A stretch of 64,000 nucleotides of DNA from Acidimicrobiia bacterium (GTDB lineage: Bacteria; Actinomycetota; Acidimicrobiia; Acidimicrobiales; SKKL01), in assembly GCA_041676705.1 (NCBI GenBank), contig JBAYRL010000001.1:434001-498000 (forward strand), in the 5' to 3' direction. Shown here in pieces: positions 55,707 through 64,000 of the stretch (position 1 is its first letter; each line of letters opens with the position of its first letter). The translations under genes were made by a program, and so were the position numbers. The notes beneath the pieces were generated by a model. It was not told where the DNA came from. It made no database searches and saw only the letters and a program-made list of their open reading frames with translations.

Positions 55707-56495
55707 CTACCCGCGATCTAACGCCAGGCGGATTTCGCCTACAAAGTCAACCGCCGCTTCAAAGCCATGGTCCATAAGCTTGCGGATAATCGCCGACCCT
55801 ATGATCACCCCGTCGGCAACTTCGGCTACCGCTACGGCTTGTTCCGGTGTCGACACGCCAATACCAATAGCTACTGGCTTATTGGTAAGGGCCTTTAAGC
55901 GTTTAGCAATGGCTGTGGCGCTGGCGGCCAGTTCGGCGCGTTCACCGGTAATACCAACCAAACCCACCCCATAGACAAAGCCGCGGGTGCGCTCGCAGAT
56001 GCGAGCTAAGCGCTCATCTGAACCAGTAGGTGCTGCCAGCATGACCGTTGCAATGCCCGCCTGGTCAGCTTCGGTGGTCCATGGTGGCGATTCTTCTAGT
56101 GGTAGGTCAGGCAGAATTGACCCGGCGAAGCCAGCTTCGGCCAAAGCAGCTGCATAACGTTTCAACCCCATCCGATACGGAATGTTGAAATAGGTCATGG
56201 CCACTAGTGGAATACCACAGTCGATACTGGCCGCTTCATCTATCACCGATCCAGGTGTAACACCACGAGCCAGGGCGGCTTCGGTGGCTAGCTGGATGGT
56301 TGGCCCATCCATAACCGGATCAGAAAATGGAATACCAACCTCAATGGCATCGGCACCTGCTTGCGCCACAGCTTCGACCAAACGGGCCCAGTTTGGTTGG
56401 TAGCCAGCGGTGAGATACGGCATTAACAGTTTGTGACCGGCCGCAATACGGCTCTGCAAATGGCTTTCTAAGGCCCCAGTGGGCTCAGAACTCAT
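55707..56495 (-). CDS. trpA: Tryptophan synthase alpha subunit
   Basis: The 262-residue TIM barrel has [12 protein letters not shown], the catalytic Glu in [17 protein letters not shown], the active-site Asp in [13 protein letters not shown], and [10 protein letters not shown] for phosphate. It cleaves indole-3-glycerol phosphate and passes indole to TrpB. It overlaps trpB by 11 bases. Confidence 0.96.
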   Translation of the reverse strand: MSSEPTGALESHLQSRIAAGHKLLMPYLTAGYQPNWARLVEAVAQAGADAIEVGIPFSDPVMDGPTIQLATEAALARGVTPGSVIDEAASIDCGIPLVAMTYFNIPYRMGLKRYAAALAEAGFAGSILPDLPLEESPPWTTEADQAGIATVMLAAPTGSDERLARICERTRGFVYGVGLVGITGERAELAASATAIAKRLKALTNKPVAIGIGVSTPEQAVAVAEVADGVIIGSAIIRKLMDHGFEAAVDFVGEIRLALDRG

Positions 56496-57684
56496 TTTTT
56501 AGAATCTCCATCATTTGGGCCACGTCTTTGTCGCCACGGCCCGACAAGTTCAACAACACCACCTGGTCGCGGAGCAGAGCCTTGTCACGCACCACCCATG
56601 CCAAGGCGTGGGCCGATTCGAGCGCTGGGATAATACCTTCGGTATGTGAGAGCAGCTTAAAGGCTTCAATCACTTGGTCATCGGTGACCTGCTCGTAGCG
56701 CGCACGACCCAAATCAGCCAGATAAGCGTGTTCAGGGCCTACACCCGGATAGTCGAGGCCAGCGGAAATGGATTGGGCTTCGGTTACCTGACCCCATTCG
56801 TCTTGGAGCAGGTACGACGCCATGCCGTGGACAACCCCTGGGATGCCTTTGCCGATGGCCGCCCCGCCAGCAGGCTCAACGCCCACCAGCTCGGCGTCGG
56901 TGTCCACAAAACCAGAGAAGATTCCAATGGCGTTCGATCCGCCACCCACACAAGCGGTCACCACATCAGGGGCACGACCAATTAGGGCTTGGCACTGGGC
57001 GGCAGCCTCAATACCAATAACCCGGTGCATCTCGCGCACCATCCATGGGTAAGGGTGAGGGCCCATAGCTGAACCTAAGCAGTAATGGCTGCGCTCAACT
57101 GTGGCCACCCAGTCACGCATAGCTTCGTTGACCGCATCTTTTAAGGTTTGGCTACCAGAGGTCGCTGCACGCACTTCCGCACCCAAGAGGCGCATTCGAA
57201 ACACGTTTAGCGCTTGACGCTCCATGTCGACCGCCCCCATATACACCGTGCATTCCATGCCAAGGAGCGCCGCGGCGGTAGCAGTAGCTACCCCATGTTG
57301 ACCAGCGCCAGTTTCGGCCACCAAACGACTTTTACCCATGCGTCTGGCTAAAAGCGCCTGGCCCAACACGTTGTTAATTTTGTGGCTACCAGTGTGATTC
57401 AGGTCTTCCCGCTTCAATAAAAGCGTTAAACCAAGCTCTTTTGACAGTCGATGACACGGGGTTAGCGGTGATGGGCGCCCAGCGTAGTTTTGCAACAGGT
57501 CATCGAGTTCAGCCCGAAAACTTTGGTCGGCCCAAGCCTCAATGAAGGCTGCCTCTAGCTCTTGGCAAGCCGGTACCAATGTTTCTGGCACAAAACGGCC
57601 CCCAAAGACGCCAAAACGTCCATCTTGCGGGGCACCCATCAAGGTGTGTTCGTTGTCGTGGGGCATCTCAGTTTCATTCTTCAT
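56485..57684 (-). CDS. trpB: Tryptophan synthase beta subunit
   Basis: The 399-residue PLP enzyme has [20 protein letters not shown] with the Schiff-base Lys, [20 protein letters not shown] and [15 protein letters not shown]. It joins indole and serine to tryptophan. The ATG at 57684 overlaps the trpF stop. Confidence 0.97.
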   Translation of the reverse strand: MKNETEMPHDNEHTLMGAPQDGRFGVFGGRFVPETLVPACQELEAAFIEAWADQSFRAELDDLLQNYAGRPSPLTPCHRLSKELGLTLLLKREDLNHTGSHKINNVLGQALLARRMGKSRLVAETGAGQHGVATATAAALLGMECTVYMGAVDMERQALNVFRMRLLGAEVRAATSGSQTLKDAVNEAMRDWVATVERSHYCLGSAMGPHPYPWMVREMHRVIGIEAAAQCQALIGRAPDVVTACVGGGSNAIGIFSGFVDTDAELVGVEPAGGAAIGKGIPGVVHGMASYLLQDEWGQVTEAQSISAGLDYPGVGPEHAYLADLGRARYEQVTDDQVIEAFKLLSHTEGIIPALESAHALAWVVRDKALLRDQVVLLNLSGRGDKDVAQMMEILKNEF

Positions 57685-58376
57685 CCGCCGTCCTCTTGCC
57701 AGTCATACAAATCTGACGAGCTTTGCTGGCTAGTCGTGGGTTCTGCTTTCACCGACGCTTTAGCGTTGGCAATAAAGGCCCGCACCTTACGAGGGTCTTT
57801 GTGGCCGGGGCGGGCCTCTACCCCACTCGACACATCAACACCCCAAGGTTCCACCCGGCGAATCGCGTCGGCCACGTTGTTGGGGTTTAACCCGCCAGCC
57901 AACAGAATTCGTCGCCCGGAAGGCGCACCTTCAGCCAGCGACCAGTCGAATACTTTGCCGGAACCCGGCTGGGGCGAATCGATGAGAATAACATCGGCTC
58001 GCCAATCGTCAGCGTGCGCCAAACTGGCCGAACCAGCCTCGAACGCTTGAATCACCAAACCAACTCGGGCTTTCACCCAACGAGCGACCTCAGGGCTTTC
58101 GTGGCCATGTAGCTGAGCACCACCCAAACCGGCTGTTTGAACCATTTCGACCACCCGTTCGGGGGCTTGATTTCGGAAAACACCGACCGTCAAAATTTCT
58201 GGTGGTAATCGCCGCACAATGTCGCGCGCCTGGCCCACAGCAATTTGGCGCGATGAGGGGGCAAACACGAAACCCAATGCGTCGGCACCCATAGCCACCG
58301 CTAAAAGGGCGTCTTCTTCAGTGGTGATACCGCAAATTTTTACGAACACAGCGTGCGCCTTTTCGGGTGGTTGCAA
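57681..58376 (-). CDS. trpF: Phosphoribosylanthranilate isomerase
   Basis: The 231-residue TIM barrel has [28 protein letters not shown] and [18 protein letters not shown]. It carries out the Amadori step of tryptophan synthesis. It follows trpC after 15 bases and overlaps trpB. A Ser/Gln-rich tail of about 20 residues extends past the usual end. Confidence 0.95.
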   Translation of the reverse strand: MQPPEKAHAVFVKICGITTEEDALLAVAMGADALGFVFAPSSRQIAVGQARDIVRRLPPEILTVGVFRNQAPERVVEMVQTAGLGGAQLHGHESPEVARWVKARVGLVIQAFEAGSASLAHADDWRADVILIDSPQPGSGKVFDWSLAEGAPSGRRILLAGGLNPNNVADAIRRVEPWGVDVSSGVEARPGHKDPRKVRAFIANAKASVKAEPTTSQQSSSDLYDWQEDGG

Positions 58377-58391
58377 GCCTGCATATTGGAA

Positions 58392-59189
58392 CTAACCAGC
58401 GAATGCACGAGCTGGAATTTGGCGCAGGGCTGCCACACCGGCACTGTGATTAGTGGCCGTGACCAGTGTTTCACCAACTAACACCGCGTCGTAGCCAGCT
58501 TCGGCCAACAAAGTGGCGTCGACTACGCCTTTGACGCCCGACTCGGCAACCCGAACCACATCGCTTGGAATTAGCGGTGCCATACGAACGGCTCGCTCGG
58601 TATCGACTTGGAACGTAACTAGGTCGCGTTGGTTAACGCCAACCAAGGTGGCGTTGGCGGCCAAAGCCCGATCTAGTTCGGCCTCATCATGAATTTCGAC
58701 CAAAGCGTCAAGCCCGATCTCGTTAGCTAGGGCCATAAAGTCACGCAGCTCGTGGTCATCAAGGGCGGCGGCAATTAGTAACACAGCGTCGGCACCCATC
58801 ACTCGGGCGTCACAAACGTCGAACGTGCTAACCGTGAAATCTTTGCGCAGAACCGGCAAGGTGGTGGCAGCATGCGCCGCCGCCAAGTCGGCGACTGAGC
58901 CACCGAAAAACTCTTCATCGGTTAGAACCGATAAAGCGGTAGCACCGCCAGTGGCATATTCCTGCGCGACTTGAGCCGGATCGAGCTTTGGGTTCAGATC
59001 GCCTTTGGAAGGCGAACGTCGTTTGATTTCAGCGATTACCGCCAAACCTTCGGAGCTCGCTAAACGTCGACGGAAGCCACGGGTTGGCGGCATGGCAAGA
59101 GCCTGATCGCGCAGGTCTTCGAAGTGCCGCTCTTCGTTGTTGGCGGCGGCACGGTGCGAAGCCAAAATGCGATCAAGATAGGTAGCCAT
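58392..59189 (-). CDS. trpC: Indole-3-glycerol phosphate synthase
   Basis: The 265-residue TIM barrel has VIAEIKRRSPSKGDL, LPVLRKDFTVS, VGVNQRDLVTFQVD and VAESGVKGV, with catalytic Lys and Glu in place. It closes the indole ring. It stands between the ABM-domain gene and trpF. Confidence 0.96.
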   Translation of the reverse strand: MATYLDRILASHRAAANNEERHFEDLRDQALAMPPTRGFRRRLASSEGLAVIAEIKRRSPSKGDLNPKLDPAQVAQEYATGGATALSVLTDEEFFGGSVADLAAAHAATTLPVLRKDFTVSTFDVCDARVMGADAVLLIAAALDDHELRDFMALANEIGLDALVEIHDEAELDRALAANATLVGVNQRDLVTFQVDTERAVRMAPLIPSDVVRVAESGVKGVVDATLLAEAGYDAVLVGETLVTATNHSAGVAALRQIPARAFAG

Positions 59190-59192
59190 TGT

Positions 59193-59504
59193 TTATACGT
59201 CGAAGCCTTTCGCCGACACCGGAGTGGCACGAATTAGTTCGACTCCCTCGGCCAAAAATGGGCCGAAGGCCGCCATACCGGCTTTCATGCCTTCCGAGGT
59301 GCCATGGGCCACCAAGGCTGCTTCATCGGCATACAGCTCGTATACCCAAGCCAAATCGGGGTTGCTGTCATCAAGGTGTAAGGCGTAAATCAACGTGCCG
59401 TCTTCGTTGTTGACGGTGTTGAACATGGTGTTGAAAGCTTTGACGAAATCGTCACGGACACCAGGCTTGAGCGGCAATTTGGCAATGGTCACGGTTTTTG
59501 ACAT
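59193..59504 (-). CDS. Antibiotic biosynthesis monooxygenase (ABM) domain protein
   Basis: The 103-residue single-domain protein reads KTVTIAKLPLKPGVRDDFVK, then TLIYALHLDDSNPDLAWVYE and ELYADEAALVAHGTSEG, the ABM/YgiN fold. Small proteins of this family often act as quinol monooxygenases or have unknown roles. It lies within the trp operon, three bases before trpC. Confidence 0.8.
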   Translation of the reverse strand: MSKTVTIAKLPLKPGVRDDFVKAFNTMFNTVNNEDGTLIYALHLDDSNPDLAWVYELYADEAALVAHGTSEGMKAGMAAFGPFLAEGVELIRATPVSAKGFDV

Positions 59505-59513
59505 GCGCCTAGC

Positions 59514-60476
59514 CTAGGCCGAAACAATGGGCGCGAACGACTGGGCCGATAGCTCTTTTGTGCCAACCTTCACAGCTGCTGGCAACTCGACGGCGCGTAC
59601 CACATAGCCAAGGGCCACGGCCGTACCCGCGCTGCCAAGCGGTGCCACGCTGGTAACTGCACCAACCGGCTTGGCCTCTTCATGGCGGCTTCCGTTGTTT
59701 TCGTCATGTACCAAATAGATTTGGTCGCCAACTTGTGGTGCCTCTTCAGTTTGAAAGCTTAGAGTCACCAGCGACTGGGGGCTCTTGTTGCCTCGTGAAT
59801 CCATGCGAGCCACTAGTTCTTGGCCGGTGTAACACCCTTTGGTGAAGCTCACTGAGCGCTCCACCATGCGAGTTGCCGCCGGAATGGTGTTCGAGAGTAT
59901 CTCTTGGCCCATGGCGGGTATGCCTGCCTCGATTCGCAGGGCCTCGAAGATGTCTTTTGGCAACGGTGCTAATGACGTCGGAATCGAAAGATCGATACCC
60001 AAAACATCCCAACCGCAATAACCAGTTTCACGAACGGGAATAGTGGCCAACACGGCTTCACCCGCCAGAGCTTCCTGTGCAGGGACAGTTGCTTGAGCGG
60101 GTATTTGGTGGGTGTATCGCACCGCCAAAATTTGTGCATTACTTATCGCTTCAAACTGCACAGGCGTGCTTAGTTTGAAGCGTTCTAGCCGCGTGATAAG
60201 TGGCTCCTCGAAACCAGCATCGGTGTCGAGCAGGAAACTATTTTCACCCAGGCGGGTCACTCGGAACCAGGCACTAATTTTGCCTTGTGGTTCGAGTACG
60301 AAGCTATAGGCCGAACTTCCAATCGGCATAGCTTCAATATCTTGGGAAAGCTGGCCTTGTAAATAATTGGCGGCGGCTTCGCCGGTTACTTTCACAACCG
60401 TGCGATCCATCACCAAGGAGGCACCCGATTCAGCGAGTGCCTTTGGCCAGATGAGATTGGATCGAATGTTGTTCAT
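59514..60476 (-). CDS. ygfZ: YgfZ/GcvT-like folate-binding protein
   Basis: The 320-residue protein has VTGEAAANYLQGQLSQDIEA and the family signature FTKGCYTGQELVARMDSRG with its Cys. YgfZ uses folate to help iron-sulfur cluster repair or assembly. It overlaps trpE by four bases and is followed by the ABM gene. Confidence 0.9.
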   Translation of the reverse strand: MNNIRSNLIWPKALAESGASLVMDRTVVKVTGEAAANYLQGQLSQDIEAMPIGSSAYSFVLEPQGKISAWFRVTRLGENSFLLDTDAGFEEPLITRLERFKLSTPVQFEAISNAQILAVRYTHQIPAQATVPAQEALAGEAVLATIPVRETGYCGWDVLGIDLSIPTSLAPLPKDIFEALRIEAGIPAMGQEILSNTIPAATRMVERSVSFTKGCYTGQELVARMDSRGNKSPQSLVTLSFQTEEAPQVGDQIYLVHDENNGSRHEEAKPVGAVTSVAPLGSAGTAVALGYVVRAVELPAAVKVGTKELSAQSFAPIVSA

Positions 60477-61987
60477 TTAATTGCGTGTCGAGCAGCAGTC
60501 ATTCGGCGAGCAGGTGGGATAGCAACCAGCAACGCCCGCGCCTTGTTACGGCATTCGAGGTCTTCATCAGCCGGGTTGCTATTGGCCACGATACCGGCCC
60601 CTGACTGAACTGAGGCCACCCCATCGTTACCGACGATCATGGTGCGAATAGCAATTGCGGTGTCGATATTGCCCGAAAAGTCGATGTAGCCTGCCACCCC
60701 GGCATAAGGGCCGCGTTTGGTGGGTTCTAGCTCGTCGATAATCTCTAGCGCCCGAGTTTTTGGAGCGCCAGAAACTGTTCCGGCGGGCAACGTAGCACGA
60801 AGCACGTCAATCGGGCTGGTCCCATCGGCCAATTGAGCCGAGACTTGAGAGGTTAAATGCATCACATGGCTGTATCGCTCAAGGGTCATAAGTTCATCGA
60901 CCTTGATGGTGGCCGGATCACCAATTTTGGCTAAGTCATGCTTGGCCAAATCAACCAACATCATGTGTTCGTCAATCTCTTTGGGGTGTTCTCGCAGTTC
61001 GGCTTCTAAACGACGGTCATCTTCATCGGTTTTGCCGCGGCGACGCGTTCCGGCGATCGGCCTCGAAATAATTTTCCCATTCAGAAGTTGAATTAGCGGT
61101 TCGGGCGAACAGCCCACCAAGGTCACATCGGCTTGGCGAATGAAAAACATGTATGGACTGGGGTTTATTTGGCGCAAAACCCGGTACACGTCGAACGGAT
61201 CGGCGTTCAGCTCCACATCGAAACGCTGGGAAACTACCACTTGGCTAACCTCACCAGCCTCGATGTATTCCAGTGCGGCGGCCACACTTTGGCGATAAGT
61301 ATCAGAACCTGTCACGGCACGAAATTCGGGTAACTCGTCACCCTCGGGTGGCAACAAGAGCGGTTCGGCCAGCGTTTTGGAACCGTCGGCCGCCAGCTGA
61401 TTCAACCGAGCTTCGCCTTCATCAAAAAGCTGGTCAAGGTCACTCGAGGTGGCCTCGGGTGGAATAACCACGTTCACCACCAACACTACACGCTGGTTCC
61501 AGTGGTCAAAGGCAGCCAGTTCACCAATCATGGCCAGCGCAGCGTCGGGATGGTGGCGATCGTCATGCGGTGGGTCGGGAAGATCTTCTACCTCTCGCAC
61601 CACATCGTGGCCAATGTGACCTACTAAACCGGCGTGCAATGGCGGCAACTCGGCTATAGAAGGTGATTTATAGTGCTGCAGGAGAGCATCGAGTGTGGCC
61701 AAAATACCGTCTTTGAGAGGTAAATCACGAGGAAGGTCACCAGAGACACTTACCCGACCGTTAATCGAAGTGAGAGTAGCGATGGGGTTTCGACCAATAA
61801 ATGACCAACGGCTCCAACGTCCGCCATGATCAACCGATTCCAACAAAAATCCGGGTTGGTCGGCCTCACACAGCCGGGCGAAAGCTGCCACTGGTGTTAC
61901 TAAGTCGGCCAGTAGGTGACGCCAGATTGGAACCACGTTGTATTGCCCAGCAATGCGGTGGAACTCTTCTCTAGTTATCTGCGTCAC
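60473..61987 (-). CDS. trpE: Anthranilate synthase component I
   Basis: The 504-residue chorismate-binding enzyme has an N-terminal feedback region (LLESVDHGGRWSRWSFIGRN), EVSQVVVSQRFDVEL, SRPIAGTRRRGKTDEDDRRL and VQSGAGIVANSNP. It makes anthranilate from chorismate with an amidotransferase partner. No trpG is in the window. The hisI stop overlaps its start. Confidence 0.96.
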   Translation of the reverse strand: MTQITREEFHRIAGQYNVVPIWRHLLADLVTPVAAFARLCEADQPGFLLESVDHGGRWSRWSFIGRNPIATLTSINGRVSVSGDLPRDLPLKDGILATLDALLQHYKSPSIAELPPLHAGLVGHIGHDVVREVEDLPDPPHDDRHHPDAALAMIGELAAFDHWNQRVVLVVNVVIPPEATSSDLDQLFDEGEARLNQLAADGSKTLAEPLLLPPEGDELPEFRAVTGSDTYRQSVAAALEYIEAGEVSQVVVSQRFDVELNADPFDVYRVLRQINPSPYMFFIRQADVTLVGCSPEPLIQLLNGKIISRPIAGTRRRGKTDEDDRRLEAELREHPKEIDEHMMLVDLAKHDLAKIGDPATIKVDELMTLERYSHVMHLTSQVSAQLADGTSPIDVLRATLPAGTVSGAPKTRALEIIDELEPTKRGPYAGVAGYIDFSGNIDTAIAIRTMIVGNDGVASVQSGAGIVANSNPADEDLECRNKARALLVAIPPARRMTAARHAIK

Positions 61988-62336
61988 TCATACTCCTAAA
62001 AAAGCAGGTTGGCGCACCGGTATGGCACGCTCCTTGGCCGGTTTGTTCAATCTTGAACAGCAATGTGTCGCCGTCGCAGTCGAGGAAAGCTTCTCGAAGA
62101 TACTGTCGGTCACCCGAAGTTTCGCCTTTGCACCACAACTCTTGGCGAGAACGGCTCCAATACCACATGCGCCCGGTCTTGAAGGTTTGTTCTAGCGCCT
62201 CGCGATTCATCCAAGCCAGCATCAACACCTCTTTAGTGCTTTGGCTTTGCACCACGGTGGGAATAAGGCCCGTTTCGTTAAAGGTGAGCTCGCCCAGGCG
62301 GGCCGGATCTAGAGGGAGTGGGGTTAACTCGGACAT
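61971..62336 (-). CDS. hisI: Phosphoribosyl-AMP cyclohydrolase
   Basis: The 121-residue protein has VLMLAWMNREALEQTFKTGR, MWYWSRSRQELWCKGETSG and the metal-site CDGDTLLF and ACHTGAPTCFF. It opens the purine ring in histidine synthesis. It is the first gene of the trp unit and ends inside trpE. Confidence 0.95.
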   Translation of the reverse strand: MSELTPLPLDPARLGELTFNETGLIPTVVQSQSTKEVLMLAWMNREALEQTFKTGRMWYWSRSRQELWCKGETSGDRQYLREAFLDCDGDTLLFKIEQTGQGACHTGAPTCFFRSMSDADN

Positions 62337-62428
62337 AAGATTTTATGTGGTAAACGTTTCTTGGGTTTAACGATGGTCTTGCTTCAGGCCTCGTGGGTAC
62401 TAGCTAGGTTGGTTGTTTGCTGTGGTGG

Positions 62429-62779
62429 TTATAGGTAGAGACCGGTACTTCCTTCACCTAAACGCGAGGCCGCCACCGCATGAATGTCACGCTCTCGCAA
62501 AATGATGTAGTCGGCACCTCGAACTTCAACCTCATAACGATCTTCGGGGTTGAAAAGCACCTGGTCGCCAGGTTCCATGGCCCGAACATTGGGGCCAATA
62601 GCAATGACTTCGGCCCAAGCTAGGCGCTTGGAAGCTTCGACAGTGGCTGGAATAAGAATGCCACCCGTGGAACGACGCTCACCTTCGGTCCCGGCCAGGG
62701 TGACGAGAATTCTGTCGTTCAACATTTTGATGGGCAGTTTGTCGTCGCTAGTCAACGCGTTTCCTGGGGTGGAAGTCAT
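62429..62779 (-). CDS. GroES-like co-chaperonin, without groEL alongside
   Basis: The 116-residue protein has IKMLNDRILVTLAGTEGERR, a mobile loop STGGILIPATVEASK, and GDQVLFNPEDRYEVEVRGAD with YIILRERDIHAV. It follows the Cpn10 fold, with about 17 extra N-terminal residues and a short C-terminal extension past the usual 95-100. A groEL gene is not adjacent, so this may be a second Cpn10. Confidence 0.82.
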   Translation of the reverse strand: MTSTPGNALTSDDKLPIKMLNDRILVTLAGTEGERRSTGGILIPATVEASKRLAWAEVIAIGPNVRAMEPGDQVLFNPEDRYEVEVRGADYIILRERDIHAVAASRLGEGSTGLYL

Positions 62780-62958
62780 TTAAATGACGGTAATGCGCAA
62801 TGTTCGTAGGTGAGACATCAAGGCTACAAGCTCTGGTGAAAAGCGCGTTTCCTCATGTCAACATATGCGCTGATTTTAACAAAAAACTGGACATGTCCCC
62901 AGCTTGTCGGTAATCCTGACTAACCTGATCGGAATTATCAGCTATCGAAGGAATTACC

Positions 62959-63489
62959 ATGTCTTACTGGCTCATCGAGCTTCCCATTGACACTGCACCG
63001 GCAACGAACGCAGAACACGAGTACCTGGCGAAAATCGAAACTGCCATCAAACAAAGCGGTGCCACCATCGTCGATCAACAAGCCTCACAGTCAGCGGGAC
63101 AACTCTTTGTGGTAGCTGAGGCCCCTACCGGAACCGAAATCGGCAAAGCCCTTGACAACGCCGGTCTCACTCACACTGCCCCGGCGTCGGTTCGCTTGGT
63201 CGGAGCTACCCCGCAAGAACTAATTGAGAAGCGCAGCGAATCACGCTGGCTGGTGGAATGGGACCTGCCCGAGGGCCTAACCATGGAGCAGTATCTAGAA
63301 CGCAAGGCCGCCAACTCGCCCAAGTACGCTGAAGTTCCCGAAGTTGCTTTTCAACGCACCTGGGTGCGAGAAGACATGGCGAAATGCCTCTGCTTCTACG
63401 ACGGTCCCGACGAAGACGCCATTCGTACCGCTCGTGAAGTTGTAGGCGCTCCGGTAGACCGGCTGCACGCTCTAGAGGCTGAATCATGA
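62959..63489 (+). CDS. DUF4242-like protein
   Basis: The 176-residue protein has two similar halves; the second has VEWDLPEGLTMEQYLERKAA, TWVREDMAKCLCFYDGPDED and REVVGAPVDRLH, the DUF4242 layout known from small ferredoxin-like (possibly nickel-binding) proteins. Its function is not known. Its stop overlaps the next start (ATGA). Confidence 0.7.
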   Translation: MSYWLIELPIDTAPATNAEHEYLAKIETAIKQSGATIVDQQASQSAGQLFVVAEAPTGTEIGKALDNAGLTHTAPASVRLVGATPQELIEKRSESRWLVEWDLPEGLTMEQYLERKAANSPKYAEVPEVAFQRTWVREDMAKCLCFYDGPDEDAIRTAREVVGAPVDRLHALEAES

Positions 63490-64000
63490 GCACCGCTCGT
63501 GTGGCAAGGCCCGCCAACACGGCCGAATTTGTCGACATTGCCGCCTATTTCGCTAGCCACGCCAGCGCCGTAGACCAGGGCCAAGAACTGTCTAGCCAAG
63601 GTATTGCCGCCCTAGGGGCCCAAGGACTGCTGGACTTGGGTGCCCCAGGCAATCACAACGGTGAACTGGGAGCCATGAGCGAGCTGGTGGCACTGGTAGC
63701 CGAAGAGTCTATGGCTTCAGCGTTTTCGCTCTGGGCGCATCGAATGGCGATTGAATATTTGCACCAGTCCACCCCGGGCCAAAGCTCGGCCTCCGCCCCG
63801 CTGATCGCGTACCGCCAAGCCCTAATCGATGGCACCTTACCTGGGGTGACAGCGATGGCGGCGGCGGTCAACTATGCCTGGGGACATGGCCAACTGGGCG
63901 TACGTTTCGAGCGACAAGGTGACGAGGTGGTGCTAAATGGGCGCATCAATTGGGCCTCTAACCTCTTCGCCGACGGTTTCTTAGTGGTGACCGCCGCTCA
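63486..64000 (+). CDS. Acyl-CoA dehydrogenase family protein, 3' end missing
   Basis: The frame runs open from ATG 63486 past the right window edge with no stop (171 codons seen). It starts STARVARPANTAEFVDIAAY and later reads LVALVAEESMASAFSLWAHR, then GDEVVLNGRINWASNLFADG and FLVVTAA, the pattern of the helical N-terminal and the beta middle domain of acyl-CoA dehydrogenases or DszC/SfnB-like flavin oxidases. The substrate cannot be named. It is coupled to the DUF4242 gene. Confidence 0.78.
   Translation, partial: MSTARVARPANTAEFVDIAAYFASHASAVDQGQELSSQGIAALGAQGLLDLGAPGNHNGELGAMSELVALVAEESMASAFSLWAHRMAIEYLHQSTPGQSSASAPLIAYRQALIDGTLPGVTAMAAAVNYAWGHGQLGVRFERQGDEVVLNGRINWASNLFADGFLVVTAA

Overview
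The window reads as the chromosome of an actinobacterium, probably of the class Acidimicrobiia. This placement is an inference from gene content and order: rapZ-gap-pgk-tpiA-secG, fabD-fabH-fabG-acpP-fabF, hisI-trpE, HU, an S1 protein with an acidic tail, a Tad pilus locus of the Gram-positive type, frequent GTG/TTG starts and many ATGA overlaps. No rRNA gene or species-specific marker is present.

Positions 1-1094 hold the 3' part of a GT-C-like membrane protein. Positions about 1,100-12,450 form a visibly GC-richer accessory region next to a tRNA-Leu(GAG) gene. It has a MerR-controlled cassette (thioredoxin-like protein, small two-cysteine membrane protein, MerA-like flavoprotein), a heavy-metal P-type ATPase with a CopZ-like chaperone and a second MerR regulator, and an Acr3-type arsenite exporter. 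Between these lie broken genes: a frameshifted ABC transporter ATPase beside an intact permease, and remnants of ArsR, CrcB, ArsC, an M15 peptidase, a second P-type ATPase and a methyltransferase. The two metal-responsive promoters keep the long 20-bp spacer and CCTTCC-type dyad of MerR-family control.

From 12.5 kb on the sequence is core chromosome. 12.7-15.7 kb is a compact terminal-oxidase operon (subunit II, subunit I, membrane cytochrome c). 16.0-20.4 kb carries secG, tpiA, pgk, gap and rapZ. 20.5-32.3 kb holds a peptide-type binding lipoprotein, a methyltransferase, uvrC, nadA, uvrA, a zinc-ribbon protein, uvrB and coaE. 32.3-34.7 kb is a NarL-type two-component pair.

34.8-43.1 kb is a Tad/Flp pilus locus: the pilin gene is on the + strand, and the cpaB-cpaE-tadA-tadB-tadC operon is on the - strand, with TadB fused to a von Willebrand A domain and a trailing polytopic membrane protein. 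43.4-49.2 kb has rpsA, a methyltransferase, polA, a coiled-coil protein and tRNA-Leu(CAA).

49.4-53.8 kb is a fatty-acid synthesis operon (fabD, fabH, fabG, acpP, fabF) ending in a strong terminator, followed on the other strand by fabZ-bcp and hup. 55.2-62.4 kb is a hisI-trpE-ygfZ-ABM-trpC-trpF-trpB-trpA operon lacking trpG and trpD. The window ends with a GroES-like gene, a DUF4242-like gene and the start of an acyl-CoA dehydrogenase-like gene. The best leads are the vWA-TadB fusion, a biotinyl-like tail on FabD, a terminal oxidase lacking the usual active-site tyrosine, and the mutations recorded in the metal island.
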